The translations under genes were made by a program, and so were the position numbers. Positions 22,441-34,860 of a DNA stretch of 64,000 bases are shown piece by piece. Source of the DNA: Cinclus cinclus (Eukaryota; Chordata; Aves; Passeriformes; Cinclidae). The notes beneath the pieces were generated by a model that was not told the DNA's origin, did no database searches, and saw nothing but the letters and a program-made list of their open reading frames with translations. How positions within the stretch are numbered: position 1 is the stretch's first letter; each line of letters begins with the position of its first letter. Location of the stretch: assembly GCF_963662255.1 (NCBI RefSeq), contig NC_085059.1:15657234-15721233 (forward strand). Reading direction: 5' to 3'.

Positions 22441-23792
22441 GATTTGGCAGGTTCTGAGTAATGCTGCAAAAAAGAATTAATGAAAAAGATTTCCCTCCCA
22501 GAGACCTGACCTTCTGCAATAATTACTTCATGAAACAGAATTCAGTACAGGGTATAAGTTTATGTTAGACCTGCACGAAGAACTTCACTCATTACCCACT
22601 GTATTTGCACTGTGTGATGCACAGTGACTACAACTCTAAACTTGGAAAGTAAAAAAATAGTCTGAAATATGGCTGTAGGCACCGCAGAAACAGCTTCAAA
22701 ATATCTCCTGACATAACAGTGATGTTACATCTTTTGGGCCCATGCAGCATGGTGAAAATTGGGCCAAGGTCTCATGCATTCCTTGGTGAATCTCCAGCTT
22801 TAGGATGTGATGTTTCCAATCTATATTTGACCTAGACTAAAGCAAGGAAAACACCACTTATCCAGCTGGGCTGAAGTTGGAAGTCAAAATGTCAGTGTGA
22901 GAAGATGGTGAACATGAATAAGGCATGAGTGCAAGGCAAACCAGTGTGAGGTTGTGGCTGTGAGCACAGGAGGAGACCTCAGCCAGCAGGGTGGTTTCCC
23001 AGCTTTTGGCTAAACCTAACGTAGAACTTTATTTGTTGTTGTTGTTTGTTTCTTGGTAGAGAAAGATCTATGCTATTAAAGGGATGTTTAATATATTGAC
23101 TGAGCAAAATCATCCCAATAGCTCTTAGGGTGAAGCCTCAGTGTGTGCCAAGCTGTTTGTGCTTGCAGCTCTTTCCTGTCCTGTGGATGCTGGTGTCATA
23201 CCACATCAATAAGCACTTCTGGCAATTTTGCAGCTGCTCAGGAAAAAGCATGTGGTGAGAGGCAAAGTTACGCTGTGGATTAGAAACTGGAATCAATACT
23301 AGGGTCAGTGGAGGATTTTAGTGGTGAGATTTTTAAACTATTTAGGAACAGTTTGGAAAGGGGCCAGGGGATGAAGTGACAACATCTGCAGAGTGTATAA
23401 GAAACACTGCAAACTAAATCAGCTTTCCATTTGAATAGCCAGAGCTAGCCCAGACCAGCTAAATGAACCAGCCATCTCCAGGCTGGAGTATGTTCAGAGC
23501 TGCCTTAGTGTGGAGATGCTGCAGGACCAGGCAGCAAACAGAAATAACTGAAATGGAATCAGGACATTGTAAGAGGGAAAACGGGTGAGGAGGCAGGATA
23601 GAGACAGAGAGAGGAAAGAGTTTGAAGGAAACTGTCTTGGCTTAAGCTGAATTCACTTAGGGCTTTGTTTTGTTTGTTGCAACATCAGGAAATACACCTT
23701 GGGGATCTCTATGTGAGAGAACAATTTACTGCAAATCCACTTTCAGGCTGTTGTTTTTTCCCCCCCTCCATTCACTGTTCCATATGGCTGTG

Positions 23793-23833
23793 ATTAATAA
23801 TTATTATAATTTTTTATAATTATTTATAAATTA
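23793..23833. repeat. AT-only low-complexity tract
   Basis: Forty-one consecutive A or T bases built from TAATTATTATAATTTTTTATAA-like units with partial self-complementarity. It may act as an easily melted segment. No other function is visible. Confidence 0.85.
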
Positions 23834-26800
23834 CTATACTTGTTATCACAGGAATGGAGTAAGGACCTTTAATGAAAGTGAAACAGCTTTTAATTGGGAA
23901 TTGCTAGGATGGGGCAATACAGTTTATATAGATATGATCTATAGCAAATGATTCCACAGGCATTTGCTGAGAATTAATTTTGTAACAGATGCAAAGGCCA
24001 AAACTGTGGATGTAAACTGGAGACAAGTTGGCTCAGAGCATCTGGTACAGTTTTGCTTCATGCTCTAGGCTGAATTTCACCTTTGCCTAACCTGCTCCTG
24101 TCTCCCCACCAGCAGCTGTCCACAGTCATATTTGTGCAAGTGCAGCCTCTTGCCAGTGCATGTCACAGAGTTTTGACATCTGCCCAAAATCCTGGAGCTG
24201 GCTGCTCGGGCTGTTAGGATCTGAGTTAATTTCATGCTTGTGCTCAAGGATGAAATAACCAAATTTCTGCTAAAGCTTTAAAACCAGGGTGTGACAGGCC
24301 AGTCTCCTGCAGATCCTGCTTTCCCCCCTGTGCCTATTTCTGGAACGTGGTCAATGTGTCCTGCTGCCCCGTGTCTCACTACAGACGGCTGCTTGTGCTT
24401 GCTGCTGGAAACAGCACCCGTGCTCCTGCTGGGACCAGCACAGACGGGCACAGAGCCACTGGGGAGCTCCCTGCCCACCCAGCCCCACTCCTGCCTGCTG
24501 CTGAAGCATCCCCAGCAATACCAGCTCAGCAAGTAGGACTCTAATCAATTCCAGAATTGCAAAACATACTTAACACTGGCTCATTCCCACTTCCTTACTT
24601 GCAGTGGAATGCAGTCCGTGTATTGTCAATAACAAAAAACTATCAAAGATTTGAGTTTTGTATAAATAGTGAAAACTTCCTTCGCTGCCTGATCAGTTGG
24701 AAAGTCTGACTTGTGGAAAGTCTGACTACTCTAGACAAGTCTTTCATTTTGCAAGCAATAATATAGTGAGATTTTTACCATTTTGCAGGCACATTAGGAA
24801 GCCCCTTGCAGATCAGAGCTATCAGATTTCCACAGTATCTTTAATGTAATTTTTACAATGTTTATTGGAAGAGTATTTCTATTAACTTATTTTCACAGTT
24901 GAACTGAGGCAAATGGAGTGAAGCCTAGAAAACTCTTCCTGTCCAGAGGTTTAACATCCCTTTCCCCCATCCCTAAAGAGCTGTTCCAGTATGAAACTAG
25001 TCCTCTATGTAGGAGTTCTATTGAGGTGCAAGCATCATTATATAAAGGATAGCCTTCTTTTTTGGAGTGGAAGGGAACAGATAATTTCACACCTAGAAAG
25101 ATTTCCATTTGGGATTGAGTTTTGGTTCAAATTTGGATTTACCAGTGATGGGAATAAGCACCTTATCCAATACTAATTTTTATCAATACTCTTGCCTTGC
25201 TCCATCCCTTGAGATCCTGAGCATGTTTGAGTCCTCATGCACAGCTGAGTGCAGAGCCCCCCCAACCAGATGGTGTTGCTTACAATGCTGAATAGTTTTT
25301 GTGACCCAGTTTTGGTTCTTAAACTTGCTGCTAAGTCCAGCAGAACATCTCATGAGGAGCTGGATTTATGGGTTGCTGTTGAGGAGATCCAGGCCACACA
25401 AAGTGGCTGAGATTTTATTGCAGTCGCAGTATCAGACAAGAATTCACCTGCTGTAGAACTGTTTCTGAATTCCAGGTTTCCTTTAAGGAAAAGCTGCAAC
25501 ACTTTTCCTTGATTGTGAACATTAGAGGGCTGTTAAAATAAACACATTATAGGGAACATGAAAATCTGAATAGAATGCAGAGATTAATGTAGCATCATTT
25601 ATTTACGTCAGAAGAAATAGCACCACAAGATAAGATCTTTTATTTATTACATAGCAAGGTTGGTAGGTGCATCTAAACATTAAATCTATTGCTAGACTGA
25701 TGACAAATGTGCTGTCCACTGCACATCTCACAGACTTGCTGCTGTGGGTTTCAAGAGTTTTGTCCTTCTCTTCTACTGCCAAAATAGAACTTCCCCCAAA
25801 CTACTGAGAATAAATGTGTACTATTGAATGGCTTTGTTCTTGCAGAGAGTCATTGCCTAAGAATTTATCTTTAGACTGGTGATTATAGCCCAATAAGATG
25901 TACAAGGTTTTGGCTCAACAAGCACTTCATTTGTTCTGGTGCAGATAAAAATAAATTGAGTTGAGAAAAATGGTTGCAGGTATGACCCAATTATTTTAAT
26001 CAATTAGAAACATGGAATGGGAAGGGCAGGCAGTGCTTCTGGAGCATCGTGGATACAGGTCTTGTATGTTTGAAAGCCAGCCTGTTTTTTCCAACATATC
26101 ACTTGGTTTATTAACAGGTGTTACTGCACCCCAGCAGTTCTACCTCCCTCATCCTTAGGCTGTAATAACAGTATACACTTTCAACATTTAGGTTATTAAA
26201 GAACATTCAGCATGCAGAGAGCAGAAAATAAGATATCACTGAATAAATTGAATCAACTCTCAGAAATAAGGCTGGGCTATTGATGGATTTTTAAGTATCT
26301 TCCATTTATTAAATGTCCCTATTCTTTAAATTTGTGTGACAGACTACTACAGATTTTCCCATCTGCTGTCACAGAACACAGAGCTGGGAGCAGTTCAGTG
26401 AATTTTGGTGTTTTGCTTCTAGTAATGGCATCTACCTGACCCACTTGCTCTTGGCCCATTTCTGTTTAGGGGAGTTTATTGCCATCAGCTGTTTCAAATG
26501 CAAGACAAAATGGTATCTGCCTCTATGAATAAAAGAATTTTCTGCTCCACACTGCAGAAGTGACACTTTATTAGCTGCATTTAATATGTGATGATGGGAT
26601 TAAAATGTGTCTTTATTCATAAAGATTCCTGCTTAGGCAATGAAATGCTGTCTGTGTAAGTGACAACATCACTAAGTGCAGAAGGCAAGGGATTGGGTTT
26701 GCTTGGTGTTTGGTTTAGCAGGAAGAATGCACTGATTTAAGCTCTCTTCACAGGACAGAAGATGCATTGTTTTAGTTTAGGTGTTCCCATTGTAGTAGAA

Positions 26801-27874
26801 ATTTCTACAGCACCATATATGTAAAGTGCATATACTGGGTTTATTATTTGGCTGTTTAACAATATTTTCTGTATATAAGGGCCAGAAAAAATGTGCCTTC
26901 GCACTCAAAGATCTTTTCCATATTCCTGAGTTCACATTAAAAAAAGCAATTTTCTGACATGTACTAAGCCGTGGAGCTTCCTGTGTCAAGGTGCAGGTAC
27001 TTTTTTAGCAAATCAGCTAGGGACAGTATTTAGATATCAAATGCAATGACAATTTACTATAATCCAGGTTGTCTGGGCCATAGTGCTGAGGTCTGAGTTA
27101 TGCATAAATCAGAGGAGGAGCAAAATTGTGTAATTTTATTCTTTGTGATATTTCCCATACGTTGTAAGCAATAAAATGCAAAAGGGAGGTCATGCTGCCT
27201 GACTGGTTGTGATTTATGCAAAGAGATTAACCATGGTGATCATGTCAGCAGAGCAGTGCCATCACAACAATGGCTTTTGCCATATGCTCTAATTTCCTAC
27301 CCATTGGTACCCTTCTATACCTGCAGCAGTCATTGCACCTGTGAACATGTATCTGTTGTACCTGAACAACAGAACAGTGAAAACAGGCTCTACATTGAGA
27401 TTTCACACTTCCGTTTTGACCAATGCAAGTATATTCAAACAAGCTTACCTTTTAAAACAAACAAAAAACAAATCCTGAAGATTTTGAGTAAGAGTTGAAA
27501 AAAATAAACAACCAAAGTCACAGGCATTATTGGGATCAGCTTGGATAAGAATTTCAATAGGAGCTAAGTGCTTATGGTGCCTTTCAAATGTGTAGAGGCT
27601 TAGTCAGCAGCATGGTAAAAAGTAAACTCTGATTTTTTTCTTCCACTCCATCTGAAAAAATACCTTTATTAAAAAGCACGGAAGAGATGTTTTATTGCAA
27701 ACATAAGTGACTCTGTTTTGATTTTTAAACTATTTTTCAATAATATAGTTGTGCCAGGTAAGTTTGGATCTGCTGCTTTAGAACCTTTCTTTGAGTAATT
27801 TATTGTCCCTGTCCCCATCCAGGTTATGACAACCCAGACTGTTTGTCACTATTTCTTTCAGACAAAGCAAATTG
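23834..27874. other. Non-coding stretch, no gene recognised
   Basis: Unique, AT-leaning sequence with open frames of at most 84 codons. A short tandem duplication lies at 24698-24727. The segment around 24360-24530 is richer in GC and has several overlapping frames on both strands, none familiar. Confidence 0.6.
24698..24727 (+). repeat. 16-bp tandem duplication
   Basis: TGGAAAGTCTGACT occurs at 24698 and again at 24714, period 16, with identical 14-bp cores. It is a small local duplication of no evident function. Confidence 0.85.
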
Positions 27875-27892
27875 CCCCCCCCCCCCCCCCCC
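27875..27892 (+). repeat. Poly-C homopolymer (18 bp)
   Basis: Eighteen consecutive C, followed by GCCTGTCTC. The opposite strand is therefore poly-G. As with the 23-G tract, the length is likely polymorphic and error-prone. Confidence 0.93.
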
Positions 27893-29922
27893 GCCTGTCT
27901 CAGCCTGGTTAGAAAAAGCACAATTCATTTAAGGCCTCTGCAGGCCTGTGGGAGCAGATTAAAATTAGATGTTTGGGGTTGGTACCACCCTGATCCATCT
28001 GCCCGGTTCTCCTCCAGATGCTGCTGCCCCTGTGATATATGAGCACCTCGTGAATCAGCTCCAGAACTGCTGCACTTGTCAGGCTGGAGCACTGAAATAA
28101 AGCAGAACGGGTTTGAACCTCACCCTTCACAGTGTGACAGTGTCGACTCTGACTGCAGGGTTGCAAGCCAGTATTTTACAAAACTTCCAAATTCAATCAC
28201 AACCCAAAATTTCCAGATTATTTAAAGACCCCAAATAAACCACAGAAAATTTTTATTCAGCTTCATGACACATCACTCTCTGCTCTCTTTTTAAAAGCAG
28301 TGCATAAATATCTGTTATTCTGTGAGTTCCCTTTCCCTGCTGTTCCAGACAGACTCTGAGTACTGATGCTGTGTTTATTCAGGACAACAAAATATGTTCT
28401 CCAGTGAATAACAAATTGACTCCTTTCCTTGTTCTTTTAGAGCACTATGAATTGTTTTTGAAAGGGGAACAGTTTTTTCTTCAGAGTTCCTGCTGCAGCA
28501 ATTTGCTGTCACTTCATGGGACTGAAGGGTAGTGAAAATGTCTTCTTAACAGACAGTACAATAATTAACACCACCAAAAGAAAATTAACTAGCACAGCAA
28601 GGCAGCACAAAGTCAGCTGATGGGGGGAATTTTTTGAAGTTACCTAAAGAGCTCTAGTGCATCCATCCTCCTGTCAGAAGTGACAGAAGAGCAGCCTTCA
28701 ACAAATGTTATCGGTCAGCTGTTACCCTTAAAAAAAACCTCAACTAAGTGCTTATCAAAGCACTTAAATTTTATGCAGCTCCCCAGATGCTTTCTTTGCA
28801 GGATTTCTGGGACAATGAGCTGTGAATAGAGATGTCTACATTGTCCACCTCTCCTAACAGGAGAACTACCACCTAATTTTCTGTGCTGAAAAGCGAAAAT
28901 TCCCCAAACCCTGTCAGATTTTGAGGCCCCAGCCTCTGTGTAAGCCTGGTGTGGCCAGTGTGCTGCCAGCAGAGCAGGGACTGCCGGTCAGGTCTGTCAC
29001 CCCTTCTGGTCATTAACGTGTCTCCACACCCTGGAAAACCAGCTGCTTCCAAGCAGTGACAGAAACTTGCTTTTAAATTAATATTTTTGGTTACTAAACC
29101 TTCTCAAATTTCCTACAGATGGATCAGCCAGGGGTAGCTTAAGTGTTCTTTAAAGTTCCTTTTTTTTTATTTAATAAGTGGAATTCCCTGGAATGAAGGG
29201 AATACTACGGGATTGCTTTTATTGGTTAATAAGGCTTCTCCTTTTAGCTCCAAACTCTCCCAAATTTGCCCCAGAGATGCACTAACCTCCTTGCCAACTT
29301 GCTTTGCAGCAAAAGTGCTGCCTGTGCCAGATGTTCAGAGCTCCCGAGTCAGAATTCCAGAGACAGTGAAATTGCTTTAAACACACATTAATAACCCCTA
29401 ATCTTTGGACTTCTGAGCTCTGAAGTTCAATAGAGCCATGTCTTTTTGACACCCCTCCCCAATTTTAGGACTCAAAAATGCAGTTTTCTTTCTATGAGCA
29501 GATGCTGAGACTGCATTTGAGGTTCTGCATGAATTTTTAAGATGGAGCATTGAAGGAAAAGCTCAGCTATCATGAAGGTGGCAATGTGATTTAGATTTGG
29601 CAGGTACAGAAGGCCAAACTGTAACAGGGCAAGAGAGATCAGTGTCCAGGGTTTGGTAAATTTAAAACCTGTAATAAGCACAGTGCAGGGAAATGGGCTT
29701 AAGAGTCAGACATTTGCAACACTTGTGCCAGACATTAAGGATTACACAGACAGAAATAGGACAAGTATCAGCTCTCCAACTCTCAGCCTAATCCAACTGA
29801 ATATCTGAGTCCTTAGGTTTCTCTTTGCTCAGATAGAAAAGATGGACAGTTGCTGAAATTATCCCAAGACACTAATCCTGCCGAGATGCTTTCTGATCTA
29901 TAGGTCACCATTTCCTTTGCTT

Positions 29923-29948
29923 AAAACAATAACAACAACAACAACAAT
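29923..29948 (+). repeat. (AAC)n microsatellite
   Basis: About 26 bp of AAC units (AACAACAACAACAACAA) preceded by an imperfect AAAACAAT. On the - strand it reads as GTT units and gives a cysteine-rich stretch in a short artefactual open frame. Confidence 0.9.
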
Positions 29949-32777
29949 TAGTGATTGTGATTAGTGATCTGCATGTCCCAAGAGAATTGCGAACTAAATA
30001 GAAACAATTGTGAAGAGATGCAAGGACATATGTGAGGAAAGCATCACCTGTAAGATAAAGCAGCGCAGCCTCTCCTGCTCCCCATAACATTCTGCCATGA
30101 AAGGGTGGCTTCACAAACACACCCTACAATCCCTGGAAAAATCTCTCTACTTCCCAATCAAGTTAGGCTGTCGGAGGTTGCCAATGTTCCCTCAAGGAGG
30201 ATGGTGATGGCCTTCAGGGAGCCTTGCATCCTTTGGAACAGGTCCTGGAAAATGCTACAGTGAAGGATGGCTTTTGCTCGTGTTCCCCAGCATCATATGT
30301 TTCCCAGCAGGAGGAATGTGCAGTCATTTACAGAAATCCACGCTTCTCTCTTTGCTGCTGCCTTTCAAAGGGCTGAGTGAGAGTATCCAAAAAGAAGGGA
30401 AAGATATTCTGAGCAGGCTCCCTCCACATCACACCTGCCTGAAAGCTGCTTGTGCTGCTGTTACCACAAACGTGGATTGTTTTCAGCATGTGGTCTGTTC
30501 TGTTCTCAGCACCTCTAGGATGCATATAAATTTAGCTCCTGTGTCATGTCTGAAGTCACAAGAATCAAACCTCACCATCAATTATGGTTTAGTTCTGGGG
30601 AGTTTTAGGATTTTTGCCTTTAGCTGTGTTAGCCCCAGTTTCCCCAGACTGGGAGCAGTGATGGATGCAGCCTTGGAGAACTTATTCCAGGTTAGCAAAA
30701 AAGGGGAGTGAGTGCTCCATAGGTGACTTATTTTGACATCTCGTATTTATACTGATTTGGGTAGGCACAGATGGAAAAGGCTCTGGCTGGGCCTGCCAGG
30801 TCCATTCCAGTCCAAAGAGGAGGAAGAGAGGAGCTAGGTCAGTCCTGTTAGGAGATGCTCTAGGGAAAGTCATGGAGGCTGTGGAGACCCAGTTTGTTTG
30901 TCCAAGCAGGACAGTAAAAGAAGGGAAAGGACCAAGGTGTGCTGGGTGTGATTTGAAGCCAGCAGAGAACATGGGAACAACTTGCTTATCATTCCCCATG
31001 TGAATGTGGGAGATCAGAGTAGAGATTTTACTCCCCAATTCCAGCCCCCATTGCAGAATAAGCTGCCACAGAAAAATGGGACTTCTTGAGGGAACAATTT
31101 GCCCATGGCAAGGGAGCAATGAGGACAGACAAGCAGTGGCTCAGGCATTGCCCTGCTCTGAAGCCAGGCCCAAACCTGCAGTGGGTTTCCTGCTCCTGGC
31201 ATGAAGCACGTTTTTTCAACAGTTCATATATATTTTTAGCCTCTCCTTGTGTGTCTGCACAGGCCAGTATTTAATGGTACGATCTTCCACTGCCTCTGTT
31301 TAGATAAAGGTTTCACTTCCACGGGCAAGGACTGGAGAGGATACCCTGTATTGAATGGAATAAATCTGTAGATTTGTGGATGTGACGCATGAAGAAGAAA
31401 TTCTCAAAATTAAGTGTTTCAGCAGTCATGCTGGGAGAACAAGCAAGATGCTTAGACCATAAGGGGTACACAGATTAATTTACTGGTTTGTACATCACTC
31501 TCATACTGCGGAGAAGCAGCTCTGAAATTTGTTTTTTATATGAATAGATTTCTTTTGTGCAATGAAAAGATCCCCAAAGGACCAGGACAAGAGGTAGAGA
31601 GTAACAGGGCCAAACTCATGTCCTGTTTAGACCCACATGGGGGAGCAGGGAAGATGCAAAGACACTGTTGGTCCCTGGAACAGGCAGCTGCTGCAGCAGC
31701 TCAGGCACAGTGATGTCTGTGGGGCAGGGGCTCTGCCTGGCTGTGCAGGTTGGCTGTGCCATACCCAACCACTCTCCTGACGTGCTCCCCAGCTCGATGA
31801 GCTGGCTCTCAAAGACAGTGATGTGGGCTGGGAATAGAGTGTATGAGCACATGTGGAGCTGGGTAGCTGAGTGTCACTCAGAGTCAATCCCTATCCTGTT
31901 TCCCAGCCTCCTCCAGTGCTTCCCTGTGCCCTGTGGTCTGAGGACCTTGTCTTGCATGCTGCCTCTAATATTTTGCTTCATCTGTGGCTATGAAGAGGCA
32001 AGTTCTCTGCAGCTCCCTTTTCTGTATTTGAAGACTATTTCCCATTAATTCTAACTGTTGATTAAGCAGCCTCAGATCCTTGAGGTTTCCTGCTCAGCTG
32101 TGTTTGGCAGGCTGTGTGATAGGCAGCCAGCTGTCAGATGAGCCCTGTGTGTGTGTAAGAGCTCAGCTGTGGGAACTGCTGTGTAAGCATCACACCCATG
32201 TGCCACCAAAGCATTTTTGGGACACAAGTGGAACTGCTGCATAGCAGAGATATTTGGGCAGATACTGAGGTGATTCAGCACTGTCACTTCTGTGAGCTCT
32301 GTGCTTGGCACTGGTGACAGAGCTGGAGTTGTAATGCTGATGGCTAAAAAATGCAGGGTAGGAAGAGGATATGGAATGTTTCACTCAAATTATGTGAATT
32401 GCCCAGGAGAGCTGGCAACAAAATACTTGAAATGGAGAAGGAAACAGAGCTGACCAAGACAGCATGGCAAAAGCTGTGTATAATGCTGCCCTTCATTTGT
32501 GTCTTGAGGTGTCTCTTGCTAGAGAATAAGCTCAGAGCCCTCCTAACTGGAGATTATAGTAATGGACAATATGGAAATATCCAAGTGGAAGTATCAGAAT
32601 GGGAATAAATCACCCAGAACAGATGACTGAGCTCTTAATGTCCTTCTCTGATTTAGATTGATTCTAACTGCAAACATAAGTCAGTTGATTGTATTCAGTC
32701 TCATTTATGCTCAATTCTGATTACCAAATTATGACAAATATGAATGAGGTTGTAACTAGCCCAGCAATAAGCTCCAT

Positions 32778-32790
32778 GTTGCTAGGTAAC
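32778..32790. promoter_or_regulatory. RFX X-box-like palindrome
   Basis: GTTGCTAGGTAAC consists of half-sites GTTGC and GTAAC around TAG, a very good fit to the RFX/EF-C consensus. Surrounding sequence (32700-32870) is AT-rich and unique. No gene start is visible nearby, so a distal element or chance are both possible. Confidence 0.45.
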
Positions 32791-34811
32791 AGGAACAATA
32801 TTATTTCAAACAACCCCATCCAGGCGAAGAAACTGAGCTATTGTTGCTTTCTGTTCTTGGTCCTTTTTCTTTAGATTTGCCATTAAGAGCCTTTTAAATG
32901 TCTTCTCCTCAGTATTTGGTTTTCTGGGAGGAAGAGTAGAGGCTTTGTTGAATTTTGAGCAGGCACCTTTTGCATTCTGTGCCACTTGACAAAGGTGTTT
33001 GTCTCAGTGCTGTGAAGTGATGCACTCCTGAATGCTGAAATTGCTGCAGAGCAGCTTTGAACCAGCAAGCTCTGGTGCCATCCAATTCTCTGCTCACACT
33101 CTGTAGCTCTGCTCTGCCCTCACTGCTGCCCTGGTGCTACTGGAATGAAAATTGTCTGACCCAGTTTGAGTGGCTTTATGTGGATCCCAAGGGCTGCTGC
33201 TTATCCTGGACAGCACCATCCCAGCCCTGGGGAAGCTGGCCAAGGTAAAGTGCAAGTCAAAAACTGCTGCCAATTCCGTAAAGCTTTAGCAGACACCAGC
33301 TTGGCATGAGGCTCCTGCTCAGTAGCGAGCCACATCTTGTATGTGATGGGCAAAATAAAAGTGATGGTGGCCAGAACAAGTAGATTGGCAGAGCAAATGG
33401 TAAGGTGACTTGAGCACAGGGTTTGCCTAGCTGGCAGTGGGCAACTTAACTAAAAAAAGCTCCAGGCTTGCTTGAATTGGTGTCCTGGAGGTGACCAAGC
33501 CAACAGGCAAGCCCCACACAGCCTGTTCCCTTCTGAGCTCAGGAGAAAGTAGACTTGAATCAACCTGAAAATAATCTGAACAATGTACTGAAGCAACTTT
33601 ACTTTGAAGATATGTCAGGAACACTTTCAATCTTTTATCTTCTCTGGAACAGCAGGAGAAGTGCCACTGAAATAAGCCCTGTAATTTCTCCTCTGTAATT
33701 ATACCTGTCACCACTTCCGATGGAGCTGATATAAATAGCCAGTTCTGCCTTCTGTTTGCATTGTGTTTTTTAATGCAAAACAAAAAGGAGAGATGCAAAT
33801 TGTCTACCCCTATTCCTGATGGTAAGACCAGCCTAAGATGTATAAAACAGATGAAGCATTCTAACACTGCTAATTTGCTCTGCATTTCTAAGCTTGACAC
33901 TCTGTGCAATACATTACTTACTGTTGTAAGTAATTTGGTTTGCTCAGAGTAGTTGTCTGTAGTATTTCTGTCACAAAATAAGGTCAGATGATGAAACCAA
34001 AAGGCGAGAGGCGTATTTTAATATATGGTTTTGCATGCCTTGTGTCTACTGATAAAAGCACATTTGTCTGGAAACAAAAGGCAGGCCTGTGCCAATGTGA
34101 GATGCAAATCTCTGTGCTTTAGTCAGCCTTCCTCTGAAATCCTCCTGTAAGCCAAGGGGAATTCACCTTCAGCCCTTCAGGAATTCAGCCCTTCCCTAGA
34201 GTTGTAGCAGCTGATGCATTCTACCAGAGAAGAGAAATTCAGTATATTTTAATTTGTTCCGGTTTAAATATGTTGGGCCAAGTTTGCCATCAGTGTAAAT
34301 TAACCCAACTTAGCTGATGTCAGTGGAGCAGCACCACTTGTGTCAGGGGGATGATCTTAAAAGTTGATCCAGTGACCAACCACTTATGACTTAGCCTGGG
34401 ATGGGAGAGCCCAGTTGCTTTTATGTGATCATTATGGACTCTTACCAGCTGCCAGAAGCTTTGCTAGGACCTCTAACATGATGGAATTAAGAACCACTCC
34501 ACAGCAGGATCCATAACCTAACTCCAGCCTCACCAGTTTCAGTGGCAAACACAGCATGTAGTTCTCTGACTTTTCCTTTAATAAACAGTCATAAACTAGC
34601 AAATAAAGACTTTAAAGTACCTCATGTAATTTCAATATTGTCTCTCTTCCCAAGAGAGAACAAATATGGTGAAAAAATTAATTATGGAGGGTGTTAGTGT
34701 ACTGAAATACTAAGTTATCACAACCAGAAATTTCTATGAAAAAGGAACAAATGAGAAGGGGGAAAGGTTTGTTTATTCTAATGACAGGAGTTAAACAATT
34801 CTCAAAAACAA

Positions 34812-34860
34812 GGGGTTTTTTGGTTTTTTTGGGTTTTTTGTTTGTTTGTTTTTTTAATTT
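34812..34860 (+). repeat. T/G-rich low-complexity tract
   Basis: About 49 bp of T interrupted by G runs, grading into three GTTT units and a final run of seven T. It is a simple repeat. The open frames crossing it (phenylalanine- and valine-rich) are artefacts. Confidence 0.85.

Larger units (their letters stand above)
20018..23792. other. Non-coding stretch, no gene recognised
   Basis: Unique sequence with many AT-rich sections. The longest frame is 95 codons (21814-22101, +), with no family resemblance. The stretch includes the X-box-like site at 21813 and the AT-rich candidate conserved block at 22290-22440. Confidence 0.6.
27893..34811. other. Non-coding stretch, no gene recognised
   Basis: Unique sequence. 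The longest frames are 160 codons (33427-33909, -), and 145 codons at 30274-30711 (+) and 30682-31119 (-). All overlap other frames and none has a recognisable motif. The stretch also holds the (AAC)n microsatellite at 29923 and the X-box palindrome at 32778. Confidence 0.6.

Noticed and set aside
28105..28125. GGTTTGAACC resembling a tRNA T-arm
   Set aside because: No cloverleaf arms or A-box lie at the right distance.
34345..34375. GATGATCTTAAAAG string resembling a CR1 tail
   Set aside because: The neighbouring CR1 blocks are absent, so the short match is likely chance.
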